Below, in pieces: positions 45,501 to 53,733 of a DNA stretch of 64,000 nucleotides. The DNA lies in the NCBI RefSeq assembly GCF_028198165.1, contig NZ_CP116339.1:1619001-1683000 (forward strand), read 5' to 3'. The position numbers and the translations under genes are program-made. The DNA is from Pseudoxanthomonas sp. JBR18. GTDB taxonomy: Bacteria > Pseudomonadota > Gammaproteobacteria > Xanthomonadales > Xanthomonadaceae. A model generated the notes under the pieces. The model made no database searches. It was not told the origin of the DNA and was given only the letters and a program-made list of their open reading frames with translations. Position 1 is the first letter of the stretch. The number at the start of each line of letters is the position of its first letter.

Positions 45501-46445
45501 AAGCGCGACACCTGGGGCGCGAAGATCGCCGCTGGCGCGAAGCGCGACGACGCCTCGCCCTTCGCCCGCTACGTGGCCTGGCAGGACAGCGGCGACACCG
45601 CGCAGCTGGCGGCCCTGTTCCGCGAGGAAGCGCGCGCCAAGCAACGCGACTTCTACCTCAACACCGACGGGCAGTGGTGGAGCGACCGGGTCGAATCCCC
45701 GACCGAATGGCTGCAGCATGTGCGCCTGGGCGGGGTGGGGCTCAAGCGCAACCAGACCTGGCAGGGCAATACGGTGAGCTGGCGCTTCGACGATCCGCAG
45801 GCGGCCGTGCAGGTGGCCCTGCTGGTGCCGCGGCCCACGCGCGAGCGTTTCACCGTGATCGGCTACAACCTCTCGGACCAGGCGCAGGCCGCGCAGATGG
45901 CCGGCTGGAACATCGCCGCCGGACGCTGGCGCATGACCACCGGCGTGGACCGCGATGGCGATGGCAAGATCGACGGCAAGGGTGCAACACGCGAGTTCGA
46001 CTGGCAGAAGAGCGGGACGGTCGATGTGCGATTCCCGCCGGGCGCGCAGTGGGTGATGCAGCTGGAGCTGGTCACGCCGGCAGCCACGCCGGTCGAGCAG
46101 CGTGCCGATCTAGGCATCGGCTTTGGCGATGTGCAGACCACCGATGGTGCGCTGACGGTGACCGTGCACAGCCTGGGCCACCTGGACGCACCGGCGGGGC
46201 AGGTGCTGCTGGAAGACGCCAAGGGCAAGGTCCTGGCCCAGGCGGCGTTCCCGGCACTGCAGGCGCCGCGCGACCTTCAGCCCAAGACGGCCCAGGTGCG
46301 CCTGGCGCTGCCGGCCGGCCTGGACATCTCAGGCGCGCAGTTGCGCCTGGTCACCGAGGGGCAGGTGCCCGAGGTGACTCTGCGCAACAACCGCGTGGGG
46401 TTGCCGCAGCGCCAGGGAACCGCGCCAACCGCGGAGTCCCCGTAG
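42597..46445 (+). CDS. Large secreted LamG protein, possible new pectin enzyme
   Basis: A 1282-residue exported protein (signal peptide to about residue 29). Residues 30-260 look like a concanavalin-A/LamG jelly roll (GTLAFFWRPR, WTHIAFAWDE, LYVDGQEVA, FDELRVYDH). The long middle (about 640-1080) is rich in Trp/Tyr and acidic pairs (FGGGISDDTDLTQQWPGLALMG, NGLSTIETDELHSYEEGINLNS), consistent with an alpha/alpha-barrel of a glycoside hydrolase or lyase. Near 1117 an EF-hand-like DRDGDGKIDG may bind calcium. I do not recognise a CAZy family. Lying behind a pectin methylesterase and two receptors, it is likely to act on rhamnogalacturonan or decorated pectin. Confidence 0.75.
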   Translation: MMLKAVAMHLVRLACLGSAMTLSCPVMAAQAPQLLFRVSADHGFDADVAGGQAVPNFRDKVKLVDTGKSGKAIEWADDGVLSWEAPGNLYTQRGTLAFFWRPRYAVGQAPFVIFRAGYADHSSWDMAWLRIDWNGHGFDAFVTDANLARARVSFDMPTPPAADAWTHIAFAWDETLGVRLYVDGQEVARKDATLDLDAGLDQFGLAGRVMSPHQVQSRYNFLRGSDFDELRVYDHMLDAAGATALARLREPTTAVAARDEGQVWRHRYGWDRGAPPVLDAPVTRIRKVEFADARDRKEWMFKGTDGIDETTWPGVYNRSRLPGRTDYFELPDWNVYVEGGKALDLTLPDEPFNRIELRGAAYGQASYAPDKAGARSPLFQRPEGVVRSVDQFATHRGGHLRFTNVAQETPIQEIWAYNVTAGEIPKGSARLDYTVQADIAPDYDNLAELRAYIAGRYPAAERSTVVALPQRAPARPRPTAKAAGDLRPLVHVLIPSTLGDPPPDQPLMRSWAYGWTNMHDGLDGIALDLPALNLPAAEDGLIPLNISVADPIWPARKLIDVSVSVKPGQARTLWLDTRDRILDDHSLMLSVASAAPGFDARALDGAGVHLVFKPRAQALAEHTADRFNQARDNWGFLVEEHTTSRRQRLYRRLERDMHDLLRVDPDHALGRVLWNDISYDNQAPLPVEQPTPPKGVPDWAFWQLEDLKLSRAFANWWIDQRQVDYGDFGGGISDDTDLTQQWPGLALMGVDPDKLNASLLALSAANYRNGMFTNGLSTIETDELHSYEEGINLNSELLYLNWGDPRTVERIMKTVHALTDIITVNPHGNLLFSSNWFGGRKVYREPNWQWQKPYSFPIVHPIMQLGAYNADPTARGMITGLADGYLAHAYTNAKGQWALPNEINWATGATRGGELFDGSGGSELMHTFWAAWRFSGDDKYLKPLDYRVDRAGPGGLSLLTENYLDVLGKRDTWGAKIAAGAKRDDASPFARYVAWQDSGDTAQLAALFREEARAKQRDFYLNTDGQWWSDRVESPTEWLQHVRLGGVGLKRNQTWQGNTVSWRFDDPQAAVQVALLVPRPTRERFTVIGYNLSDQAQAAQMAGWNIAAGRWRMTTGVDRDGDGKIDGKGATREFDWQKSGTVDVRFPPGAQWVMQLELVTPAATPVEQRADLGIGFGDVQTTDGALTVTVHSLGHLDAPAGQVLLEDAKGKVLAQAAFPALQAPRDLQPKTAQVRLALPAGLDISGAQLRLVTEGQVPEVTLRNNRVGLPQRQGTAPTAESP

Positions 46446-46517
46446 CGCGGCGCTTGCGCCGCTGCCCTTTTCGACCGGATCCTCGCGAGAGCTTCAGCGC
46501 AGCAAGCTGCGCTCTAC
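46443..46517. repeat. Inverted pair of GTAG-type REP hairpins
   Basis: GTAG then hairpin GCGGCGC-TT-GCGCCGC (46447-46462), and hairpin AGCGCAGC-AA-GCTGCGCT then CTAC (46496-46517). The two head tetranucleotides face outward, as in BIME-like pairs of Stenotrophomonas. It lies at the end of the large LamG gene and may also protect or end its transcript. Confidence 0.7.
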
Positions 46518-46558
46518 AGGGAACAGGACCACCCACGAGGGGAACAGGACCGCTCGCC

Positions 46559-47209
46559 TCAGCCTGCGCGCTCGCGCAGCTGCAGGCCGGCTTTGCTGGC
46601 CTCTGCCTGTAGGCCGAGGAAGTCACGCGCGCTGCGGTGTGGGGTGTCCACGTGCCCGGCATGGGTAGCGGTGATCACCAGCACCTCGGCACCGGCGGCC
46701 TCGGCCGCGCCGATGCCGGCCGGCGCGTCTTCGAAGATCAGGCAGTGCGCGGCGTCCACGCCCAGGCGCTGGGCGGCCAGCCGGTAGCCGGACGGGTCGG
46801 GTTTGCCGCGTTCCACGTCCTCGGCGGTGACCATCACCGGGGCGGGGGGCAGTCCGGCGGCCTGCAGACGGCGCAGGGCCAGTTCGCGCGGGGCGGAAGT
46901 CACGATCGCCCAGGCGTGCGCCGGCAGGCTGGCGGTGAAGGCTGCCGCGCCGGCGATGGCTTCCACGCCGTCCACGTCCTCGATCTCCCAGGCGGTGATG
47001 CGCGCGGCCTCGGCCTGCGCGTCGGCGTCGGGCAGCACCCGGCGCACGGTGTCCAGCGCCCGCGCGCCATGGATGCTGGGGACGAAACCCGGGTCCAGCC
47101 CGTGCAGCTGCGCCCAGCGCGTCCACACGCGCTCGGCCGCGGCGATGGAGGTCAGCAAGGTGCCGTCCATGTCGAACAGGAAGGCGGGGTAGGTGCGTTC
47201 CAGATCCAA
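46559..47209 (-). CDS. HAD-IA sugar phosphatase-like hydrolase
   Basis: A 216-residue haloacid-dehalogenase hydrolase. Motif I FDMDGTLL (nucleophile and acid Asp), motif II around TSAPRELA, Lys in GKPDPSGY and motif IV FEDAPAGIGAA are intact. Size and cap type are like YfbT/HxpB sugar phosphatases. In this context it may dephosphorylate a sugar phosphate of the pectin pathway, but this is only positional. Its direction is opposite to the LamG gene. Confidence 0.85.
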   Translation of the reverse strand: MDLERTYPAFLFDMDGTLLTSIAAAERVWTRWAQLHGLDPGFVPSIHGARALDTVRRVLPDADAQAEAARITAWEIEDVDGVEAIAGAAAFTASLPAHAWAIVTSAPRELALRRLQAAGLPPAPVMVTAEDVERGKPDPSGYRLAAQRLGVDAAHCLIFEDAPAGIGAAEAAGAEVLVITATHAGHVDTPHRSARDFLGLQAEASKAGLQLRERAG

Positions 47210-47540
47210 ATCGAGCTCCGGGCAGGGGGCGCATCAGCCTAGCAGCGGGGCTGCGAGCGGACGGTGCAGGCGGTTGTCTCGGCGGTGGTGGCCACGCCGA
47301 TGCGCATGCGCCGCACAGGTTTGCTCGTCGCAAAGCATTTCCTGATGCGGGCAGTGCGACTGACCCACGAAGCGGACTGGGGAGCGTCGTGCACATCGTC
47401 CCACCGCAGTTGAGCGCGTCGCCGTCGATCAGGAATCCAGGCCGCCCGCCGGCATCGTGGGAGATGCAGGGCGGATCATCGCAAGGCGGATGTCACCGAC
47501 CCGGCGCAGAAGGATTCGCCCGGCGCGCGCGTAAGGCCGC
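47210..47540. other. 331-base intergenic stretch, nothing recognised
   Basis: Between the HAD gene and the mutarotase gene. No coding frame with family similarity, hairpin or operator was found; it presumably holds the HAD promoter and the end of the esterase operon. Confidence 0.5.
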
Positions 47541-48557
47541 TCAGCGCGACTGGACCGTGACGCGATACCCCAGCCGATGCCGGGCACCCGGCGCCAGCAC
47601 CACCACGTCGTCACCGGCATTGGCGGTTTCCAGGCACACGTAGTGGCGCCAGCCGGAGCCGATGTCCGGACTGCGGGTCTGCGCGTCCACGCCGGGATTC
47701 CAGGTCACCAGGCTGTGGCTGCCGGTGGTGTCCAGGACGATGCGCCGGTCCAGCACCGGATCATCCAGCACGTAGTGGCTATCGGTGCCGGTGTAGATCC
47801 GGTCCACCTGGCCCCCGGCGGCGGTGAGCGACCAGGGGCCCTGCTGCACGTAGGCGGCGGCGAAGCCTTCGGCCTTGTTGCGGTACGTGGCCCCCTGCAG
47901 CCCATCCACGCGAACCTGCATCGCATCGCCCACCCGGTAGTAGCTGTGCAGCGCCTGGGTGAAGCGCACCGGCGTAGTCCCGGTATTGGTGGTGGTCAGG
48001 GTCTGCTCGAGCGCCTGGCCCACGCGCAGGGTCATGCGCAGCGCCAGGCCGGGCACCGGCTGCGGGGGGGCCAGCACCAACGTCAGCGTGCCGTCGGGCG
48101 CGCGCCTGGCCTCCACCACCTGCCAGCGCAGGGTGCGCACCAGTCCGTGCGCGGGCAACGCCGCGGTCTGTCCCTGCCTTGAGAAGTACGGCCACAGCAC
48201 CGGCACGCCGCCGCGGATGGGCTGCGGTGGCAGCGCGGTGTCGGGCGACAGCCACAGCACATCCTGCCCACCGCGTGGCACCCACGACAGCAGGTGGCCG
48301 CCGAACAGGGCCACGACCGCGGTGCCGCCGGGCGCCTCCAGTCGCAGCGCGTCGAAGCCGGCGAAGGTCACCCGGCTCAGGCCTTCCACCTGGGGGAGCG
48401 GCGCTTCTGCAACCGGCGCGGCTGCGGCGGGCAGGACGAAGGCGGTGTGCGGTGGGAAGGCGTGCCCCGACTCGCGCGTCGGCATCGGCGCGCAGGCCGC
48501 AACGGCCGCCGCCAGCAGCAGGCAGATCCCCGCCGTGCGCGTCGCCCTGGCCGCCAT
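47541..48557 (-). CDS. Exported lipoprotein mutarotase (YeaD-like)
   Basis: A 338-residue protein of the hexose-6-phosphate mutarotase/aldose epimerase family. The galactose-mutarotase beta-sandwich is seen from residue 60 on (FGGHLLSWVPR, RGGVPVLWPYFSRQG, ALHSYYRVGD). Unlike the cytoplasmic YeaD enzymes it starts with a lipoprotein signal ending LLLAAAVAAC, so it is probably anchored in the periplasm, where it would interconvert anomers of sugars. It overlaps the upstream carboxylesterase gene by one base pair in the operon 51182 to 47541. Confidence 0.82.
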   Translation of the reverse strand: MAARATRTAGICLLLAAAVAACAPMPTRESGHAFPPHTAFVLPAAAAPVAEAPLPQVEGLSRVTFAGFDALRLEAPGGTAVVALFGGHLLSWVPRGGQDVLWLSPDTALPPQPIRGGVPVLWPYFSRQGQTAALPAHGLVRTLRWQVVEARRAPDGTLTLVLAPPQPVPGLALRMTLRVGQALEQTLTTTNTGTTPVRFTQALHSYYRVGDAMQVRVDGLQGATYRNKAEGFAAAYVQQGPWSLTAAGGQVDRIYTGTDSHYVLDDPVLDRRIVLDTTGSHSLVTWNPGVDAQTRSPDIGSGWRHYVCLETANAGDDVVVLAPGARHRLGYRVTVQSR

Positions 48558-50158
48558 CAGAACGTCCCGCGCTGGACGAACGGCGCCTGCGCGTAGAGTC
48601 GGCGTTCGCCGCCGCGGGGATCGTGCGCCTGGCGGCTGGGGGTGTCGAAGACCATGGTTTCGCGCTGGGCCAGCGAGTACGGCGCCCAGGCCGGCAAACC
48701 GGCGTGGTTGGGGTCGCCGTGGCGGGCGAAGGCCAGCAGGGTGTCGCGCATCTGCCTAGCCATGCGCTGCGCGCCTTCGCCCGTGCCGGTGCGCGAGCCA
48801 GGCTGGGCGATGTTGTCGAACACCAGCGGGATATCCAGGGTGTGGAAGGCGCGCAGCTTGGCCGCCTCGCCGTCATGGTCGTACCAGTCCAGCTGATAGG
48901 CCCAGGTCGGCGCGCCCTGGCGTGCACGCGCCTCCAGTTCCTCCACTGCCCCGCGCCACGAGCGCCCGGCCGTGGTCGCGGCGAAGAACACCTCCGAGGG
49001 GCTGTAGTGCGGATACAGCTGGCGGTAGCCGGCCACCACGATCGAGGGCAGCAGGTCCACGTACTGCTGCCGCTCCAGCAGCGCCGGCACCTCGTCCCAG
49101 CTCAGCTCGAAGTGGTGCGGATCGCGGCCCAGAAAGGCGCGGGTCTCGTCATGGGTGTTGCCGATCACCATCGGCAGCCGCGCCGACTGCAGCGGCGCGG
49201 TCGGCCAGAACGGATGGCTCGGCAGCACGCCGCCATCGAACACCGGGCCGACGTACAGCGCGGTGTCCTCCACCCGCGAGGGATCGCGCGTGGCCATGCC
49301 GTCGAGCAGGCGCTGGGCCGGCAGGGTGCGCAGCGCGGCGGCGTCCTTGACTCCGAGCGCGTCCATCAGCAGTCGCGCGCGCTGGGTGGCCGCGCGCGGG
49401 CCGCAGGCGGTGACCTGCTGGCCGCTCATCGTCCAGGCGCGGTGGAACAGGCCCTTGGCCGCGGGCATCGCCATCAGCGTGGCGATCTTGGCCCCGCCGC
49501 CGGACTGCCCGAACAGGGTGACGTTGCCGGCATCGCCGCCGAACTCGTCGGCGTGGCGCCGCACCCACTGCAGCGCCTGCACCAGGTCCAACTGGCCCAC
49601 GTTGCCCGACTCGGCGAAGGATGCATCGCCCAACTGCGCCAGATAAAGGTAGCCGAAGGCGTTGAGGCGATGGTTGACAGTGATCACCACCACGTCGCCG
49701 GCCCGCGACAGGTTGACCCCGTCGTAGAGCGGGTCGCCGCCCGAGCCGTTGTTGAAGGCGCCGCCGTGGATGTAGACCAGGATCGGCCGCTTGCCGCCAT
49801 CGCGCAGCGCCGGGGTCCACACGTTGAGGAACAGGCAGTCCTCGCTGGTCGGCTCCTCGGTTCCGGTCTGCGGTGCGGCCGCACCCAGCGTAGTGGCCTG
49901 GCGCACGCCCTTCCAGGGCTGCTCGGGCAGGGCGGGCATGAAGCGGCGCGCCGTGGTGTCCGCGCCGTAGGGCACGCCCTTGAACACGGCGATGCCCTGA
50001 TCGAGCTCGCCGCGGATCTGGCCGCTGCGGGTGGTGGCGATAGGTGCGTCGCCCAGCGGGCGAGCCGCGGCCGGCCACAGGGGCGCGGTGGCCAGGGCCA
50101 GGCCGCCCAGCGAGGCCTGGCGCAGAAACGCGCGGCGGCTGCCGTCTTCATGGTGCAT
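48557..50158 (-). CDS. Carboxylesterase type B, Tat-exported
   Basis: A 533-residue alpha/beta hydrolase. The N-terminal SRRAFLRQASLGGLALATA is a twin-arginine signal. The type B features are present: FKGVPYG, EDCLFLNVWTP, oxyanion-hole HGGAF, and the nucleophile serine in FGQSGGGAK. A late Glu (around THDETR) and His complete the triad. In a pectin locus it may release acetyl or feruloyl groups from pectin. It overlaps the upstream esterase gene by 11 bases. Confidence 0.85.
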   Translation of the reverse strand: MHHEDGSRRAFLRQASLGGLALATAPLWPAAARPLGDAPIATTRSGQIRGELDQGIAVFKGVPYGADTTARRFMPALPEQPWKGVRQATTLGAAAPQTGTEEPTSEDCLFLNVWTPALRDGGKRPILVYIHGGAFNNGSGGDPLYDGVNLSRAGDVVVITVNHRLNAFGYLYLAQLGDASFAESGNVGQLDLVQALQWVRRHADEFGGDAGNVTLFGQSGGGAKIATLMAMPAAKGLFHRAWTMSGQQVTACGPRAATQRARLLMDALGVKDAAALRTLPAQRLLDGMATRDPSRVEDTALYVGPVFDGGVLPSHPFWPTAPLQSARLPMVIGNTHDETRAFLGRDPHHFELSWDEVPALLERQQYVDLLPSIVVAGYRQLYPHYSPSEVFFAATTAGRSWRGAVEELEARARQGAPTWAYQLDWYDHDGEAAKLRAFHTLDIPLVFDNIAQPGSRTGTGEGAQRMARQMRDTLLAFARHGDPNHAGLPAWAPYSLAQRETMVFDTPSRQAHDPRGGERRLYAQAPFVQRGTF

Positions 50159-51182
50159 GGGAATCCTCCTGCTTGTTCGTATCGCGCGTGGCGTATTGCC
50201 AGCGCATCCAGTCCAGGGCCAGCCGCGGCCAGGCGGCCACGGTCAGGCCGGTCGTGCCGCGCACGCCAAAGCCGTGCCCACCCTGGGGAAACACATGCAG
50301 CTCGGTCGAGACGCCGTGCGCCAGCAGCGCCTGCGCGTAGACCAGCGTGTTGGCCACCGGGACCACGTCATCATCCTGCGCGTGCAGCAGGAACGCCGGC
50401 GGGCTGGCGGCGGTGACCGTGTTCTGGGCCGAATAGGCGCGCATGCTCGCCGGGTCCGGGTGCGCGCCCAGCAGGCGCTGGCGCGAGCCGGGATGGGCGA
50501 TCAGCGGCCCCAGGTCGATCACCGGGTACACCAGCAGCTGCAGGTCCGGTCGCGCGGACAGCGCATCGGCGGCGTCCACGCGCGGATACACGCGCGCATC
50601 GAAGCGGGTGGCCAGGCTGGCCGCGACGTGGCCGCCCGCGGAAAACCCCATCACCCCGACCTTGTGCGGATCGACGCCGTACTCGGCGGCATGGGCGCGG
50701 ATCAGGCGGATCGCGCGCTGTGCATCGGCCAGCGGCACCTCGCGCGGATCGGGATGGCCCTCGGCCGGCAGCCGGTAGCGCAGCACGAACAGGGTTACCC
50801 CGCCGCGCGTGACCAGGTCCGGCACCAGCGCGCTGCCTTCCTTGTCCAGGACCACGCGCTGGTAGCCGCCGCCGGGGACGACCAGCAGGGCGCTGCCATC
50901 GGGCCGCGCGGGCCGGTAGACGACAAGATAGGGATGGCTGACCCGGTCGATGTAGCGGTCCGGCATCGCCGGGTCGGCGCTGCGTTCGACGATGTGCTCG
51001 GCGCCGGCCAAAGCGGTGTCGCCAGGCGCCAGGCGGCCGGGCCACAGCATCAGGCGCGAGGCCTGTTCGGCGGGCGTCTCGCCTCCTGCCGCCGGTACGG
51101 GCCTGGCGTGCGCCGCCGCCGCGGCCAGCAGCCCGCCGAGCAGGCACGCCAGCACGCGGTGGACGATTCCGGTCTGCTGCAT
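50148..51182 (-). CDS. Secreted alpha/beta hydrolase (acetyl esterase type)
   Basis: A 344-residue enzyme with a signal peptide (cleavage near AHARP). Alpha/beta-hydrolase features are the oxyanion segment VVPGGGYQ, the nucleophile serine in GFSAGGHVAASLA, an Asp in HAQDDDVVP and a His in PQGGHGFG. This is the BD-FAE/acetylxylan esterase-like group, suited to deacetylating plant polysaccharides. GGGAGG precedes the ATG. It is the first gene of the three-gene esterase/mutarotase operon and is divergent from the fumarylacetoacetase-fold gene, with a shared operator in between. Confidence 0.87.
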   Translation of the reverse strand: MQQTGIVHRVLACLLGGLLAAAAAHARPVPAAGGETPAEQASRLMLWPGRLAPGDTALAGAEHIVERSADPAMPDRYIDRVSHPYLVVYRPARPDGSALLVVPGGGYQRVVLDKEGSALVPDLVTRGGVTLFVLRYRLPAEGHPDPREVPLADAQRAIRLIRAHAAEYGVDPHKVGVMGFSAGGHVAASLATRFDARVYPRVDAADALSARPDLQLLVYPVIDLGPLIAHPGSRQRLLGAHPDPASMRAYSAQNTVTAASPPAFLLHAQDDDVVPVANTLVYAQALLAHGVSTELHVFPQGGHGFGVRGTTGLTVAAWPRLALDWMRWQYATRDTNKQEDSHAP

Positions 51183-51247
51183 GGCAACCCCTCCCAAGGT
51201 CGTCGACGCCAGGTCCGTCATGCGGCGATGTCGCAGTGCACATTGCC

Positions 51248-51266
51248 AATGACACCGGTTTACCAT
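51248..51266 (+). promoter_or_regulatory. Pectin-regulon operator, divergent esterase/hydratase copy
   Basis: AATGACACCGGTTTACCAT in the 108-base gap between two divergent genes, so it could control both the esterase operon and the gene cluster 51291-55017. Confidence 0.7.
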
Positions 51267-51290
51267 ATACATCGACCACAGGCGCTGTCG

Positions 51291-52151
51291 ATGGGCAGTG
51301 CAGCAACGCTCGCCGCCAACGGGGACATCGCCTTGAGCCAGGAACGCCATTCTTCCGCAGCACTGCCCGCCGACGCCGAGGCGATCGCGCACGCCTTCGT
51401 GCAGGCACGCCAGGCGGGGCAATCGTTGCCGGATTTTCCTGGCACCATTCCGCCAGACTTGGTCAGCGCGTATCAGGTGCAGGACCTGGCCATTGCCCAG
51501 TGGCCCGATACGGTGGTCGGCTGGAAGGTCGGCTACATCGCCGCCGAGCGCCGCGACGCCAGCGGCGACGAGCGCCTGCTCGGCCCGATCTACGCGCGCC
51601 AGCTCTGGAATGCCACCGGTGCCATCGTGGAGTTCCCGGTATTCGACGGCGGCTTTGCCGCAGTCGAAGCCGAGTACGTGCTGCGCCTGGAACAGGACGC
51701 GCCGGCCGACCAGCTGCACTACACGCCCGAGCAGGCCGTGGCCATCGCCTCGACCCTGCTGCTGGGCGTGGAGATCGCCAGCAGCCCGCTGGCCACCATC
51801 AACCAGCTGGGCCCGCGCGTGGTGGTCAGCGACTTCGGCAACAACAACGGCCTGATCCTGGGGCCACAGGTGCCCGACTGGCAGGCCCTGGATGAGGACG
51901 GCCTGCGCGCGGAGACCTTCATCGAAGGCACCCGCGTCGGCACCGGCGGCGCGCGGCTGCTGCCCGGCGGCCTGCGCGCGGCCTTCGCCTTCGCCCTGGG
52001 CCGCTCGGCGCAGCGCGGACGTCCGCTCAAGCAGGGCGACCTGATCGCCACCGGCAACGCCACCGGCATCCACGACATCCGCATCGGCCAGCAGGCATTG
52101 GTGCGGTTCGAGGGATATTTCGACATTCCATGCAGGGCCATCGCCGCCTAG
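51291..52151 (+). CDS. Fumarylacetoacetase-fold hydratase/hydrolase
   Basis: A 286-residue protein of the 2-keto-4-pentenoate hydratase branch of the FAH superfamily. Metal-binding acids are visible in AVEAEYVLRL, and LLGVEIASSP and NATGIHD match the family. Likely substrates are short 2-keto acids; in this locus a 2-keto-3-deoxy sugar acid from uronate or rhamnose breakdown is plausible. ATG 51291 is used; a TTG start 43 bases later is possible. It precedes the TRAP transporter genes with 39 bases between. Confidence 0.8.
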   Translation: MGSAATLAANGDIALSQERHSSAALPADAEAIAHAFVQARQAGQSLPDFPGTIPPDLVSAYQVQDLAIAQWPDTVVGWKVGYIAAERRDASGDERLLGPIYARQLWNATGAIVEFPVFDGGFAAVEAEYVLRLEQDAPADQLHYTPEQAVAIASTLLLGVEIASSPLATINQLGPRVVVSDFGNNNGLILGPQVPDWQALDEDGLRAETFIEGTRVGTGGARLLPGGLRAAFAFALGRSAQRGRPLKQGDLIATGNATGIHDIRIGQQALVRFEGYFDIPCRAIAA

Positions 52152-52190
52152 GGTTGCGGACGATGGAGTGAACACGCGCGGGAGGGCGCC

Positions 52191-53189
52191 ATGATCACTC
52201 GCAGGACCATGCTCGGCGCCGCCGTCGGCGCGCTGGCCACCTTGCCCACGCTGGGCCGGGCGGTCACGCGCCTGGACGGCGGCGGCCAACTGCTGACCGC
52301 CAGCGATGTGCACGTGGCCGACTATCCCACGGTGCAGGCGGTGAACTGGATGGGCGAGCGCCTGGCGCGCGAGACCGACGGCCGCCTGCGCCTGCGCATG
52401 TACCACGCAGGCCAGCTGGGCCGCGAGGCCGAGGCCATCGACATGGCCCGTTTCGGCGCCATCGACATCACCCGCGTGTACGCCGGGGCGCTCAACAACG
52501 CCTTCCCGCTGACCAGCGCGCTGTGCCTGCCCTATGTGTTCGACTCGACCGAGCACCAACGCCGCGCGCTGGACGGCGGGGTGGCCGACGCGGTGCTGCG
52601 CGGCTTCGAGACCCGCGACCTGGTGGGTCTGGCGATCTACGACTCGGGCGCGCGCAACTTCTACAACACGCGCAAGCCGCTGGTGGAACCGGGCGACCTG
52701 CACGGACTCAAGCTGCGCGTGGCGGCCTCGGACATGTTCATCGAGCTGATGCGCATGCTGGGCACCAACCCCACGCCGATGTCGCTGGGCGAGACCTTCC
52801 AGGCGATGGAGACGCACATGCTGGACGGCGCGGAGAACAACATCCGCAGCTTCCACTCCAGCCGCCATTTCGAGGCCGCGCACTACTGGTCGCGCAGCCA
52901 GCATTCCTTCGCCCCGGACGTGCTGTTGATGTCGCGGCGCAGCTTCGAGCAGCTGCGTCCCGACGACCGCGCCCGCGTGGTCGCGGCCGCGCGCGACTCG
53001 GTCCCGGTCATGCGCCAGCTGTGGGACGCCTCCGAAACGGCGGCGCGCGAGGCCGTGCAGGCCGCCGGCGTGCGCTTCAACGACGTGGACATGGAGGCCT
53101 TCCGCGCCGCCGCCGCGCCGCTGGTGCAGCGCTACCGGCAGCTCCCCGGCATCGAGCCGCTCTACCGTCGCATCCGCGACTTCGCCTGA
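52191..53189 (+). CDS. TRAP transporter substrate-binding protein (DctP type)
   Basis: A 332-residue periplasmic binding protein with a signal of twin-Arg type (TRRTMLGAAVGAL). The DctP fold and the conserved carboxylate-binding Arg in GLKLRVAAS are present, with the usual HSSRHF-like and FAPDVLLMS segments near the C-terminus. It would catch a uronate or other sugar acid set free by the surface enzymes. Seven bases separate it from the small permease gene. Confidence 0.9.
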   Translation: MITRRTMLGAAVGALATLPTLGRAVTRLDGGGQLLTASDVHVADYPTVQAVNWMGERLARETDGRLRLRMYHAGQLGREAEAIDMARFGAIDITRVYAGALNNAFPLTSALCLPYVFDSTEHQRRALDGGVADAVLRGFETRDLVGLAIYDSGARNFYNTRKPLVEPGDLHGLKLRVAASDMFIELMRMLGTNPTPMSLGETFQAMETHMLDGAENNIRSFHSSRHFEAAHYWSRSQHSFAPDVLLMSRRSFEQLRPDDRARVVAAARDSVPVMRQLWDASETAAREAVQAAGVRFNDVDMEAFRAAAAPLVQRYRQLPGIEPLYRRIRDFA

Positions 53190-53196
53190 GGATTCC

Positions 53197-53730
53197 ATGC
53201 GCATGCCCCACGTCCATGCCGCCTCCTCCGCCCCGCCGCTGGTTGGCGTGCAGCGCGCGCTGGACCGCCTGGCCTCGGCGGCCATCGCCATCGCCGCCGC
53301 CGCCCTGCTGGCCCTGGTCGCCGTGCAGGGCTGGCAGGTCTTCGCCCGCTACGTGCTCAACGATTCGCCCAGCTGGACCGAGCCGGTGACCCTGCTGCTG
53401 CTGAGCACGGCAATGAGCCTGGGCGCGGCCTGCGGCGTGCACGAGGCGCGGCACTTCGGCTTCTTCCTGCTGGCACAGCGCACCCCGGCCGCCCTGCGCC
53501 GGGTGTTCGAGGCCATCGCACCGCTGGTGATGCTGGCCCTGGGCGTGGTGCTGGCTGGCTGGAGCGCGGTGCTGCTGGCCGACGGCTTGCACATCAAGAC
53601 CGCTGGCGCGCCGCTGCCGCAGAGCATCAACTACGCGCCGCTGTGCCTGGGCGGGGCGCTGATCGCGGTGTTCGCGCTGTTCCGCCTGGTGCGGGTGCTG
53701 GTCGGCGTGGGCCAGGACAAGGAGGCTTAA
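53197..53730 (+). CDS. TRAP transporter small permease (DctQ type)
   Basis: A 177-residue membrane protein with four helices and the family signature region NDSPSWTEPVTLLLLSTAMSLGAACGVHEARHFGFF. It links the binding protein to the large permease. It is encoded seven bases after dctP and three before dctM. Confidence 0.9.
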   Translation: MRMPHVHAASSAPPLVGVQRALDRLASAAIAIAAAALLALVAVQGWQVFARYVLNDSPSWTEPVTLLLLSTAMSLGAACGVHEARHFGFFLLAQRTPAALRRVFEAIAPLVMLALGVVLAGWSAVLLADGLHIKTAGAPLPQSINYAPLCLGGALIAVFALFRLVRVLVGVGQDKEA

Positions 53731-53733
53731 GCG

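Noticed and set aside
42492..45719. 1075-residue minus-strand frame opposite the LamG gene
   Set aside because: It is an antisense shadow caused by high GC: Gly/Arg/Ala/His-rich, with no domain, whereas the plus strand has a signal peptide and structured domains.
50148..53291. 1047-residue minus-strand frame
   Set aside because: Only its C-terminal 344 residues (from ATG 51182 with GGGAGG) are a real hydrolase; the upstream part is antisense to the TRAP and FAH-fold genes.
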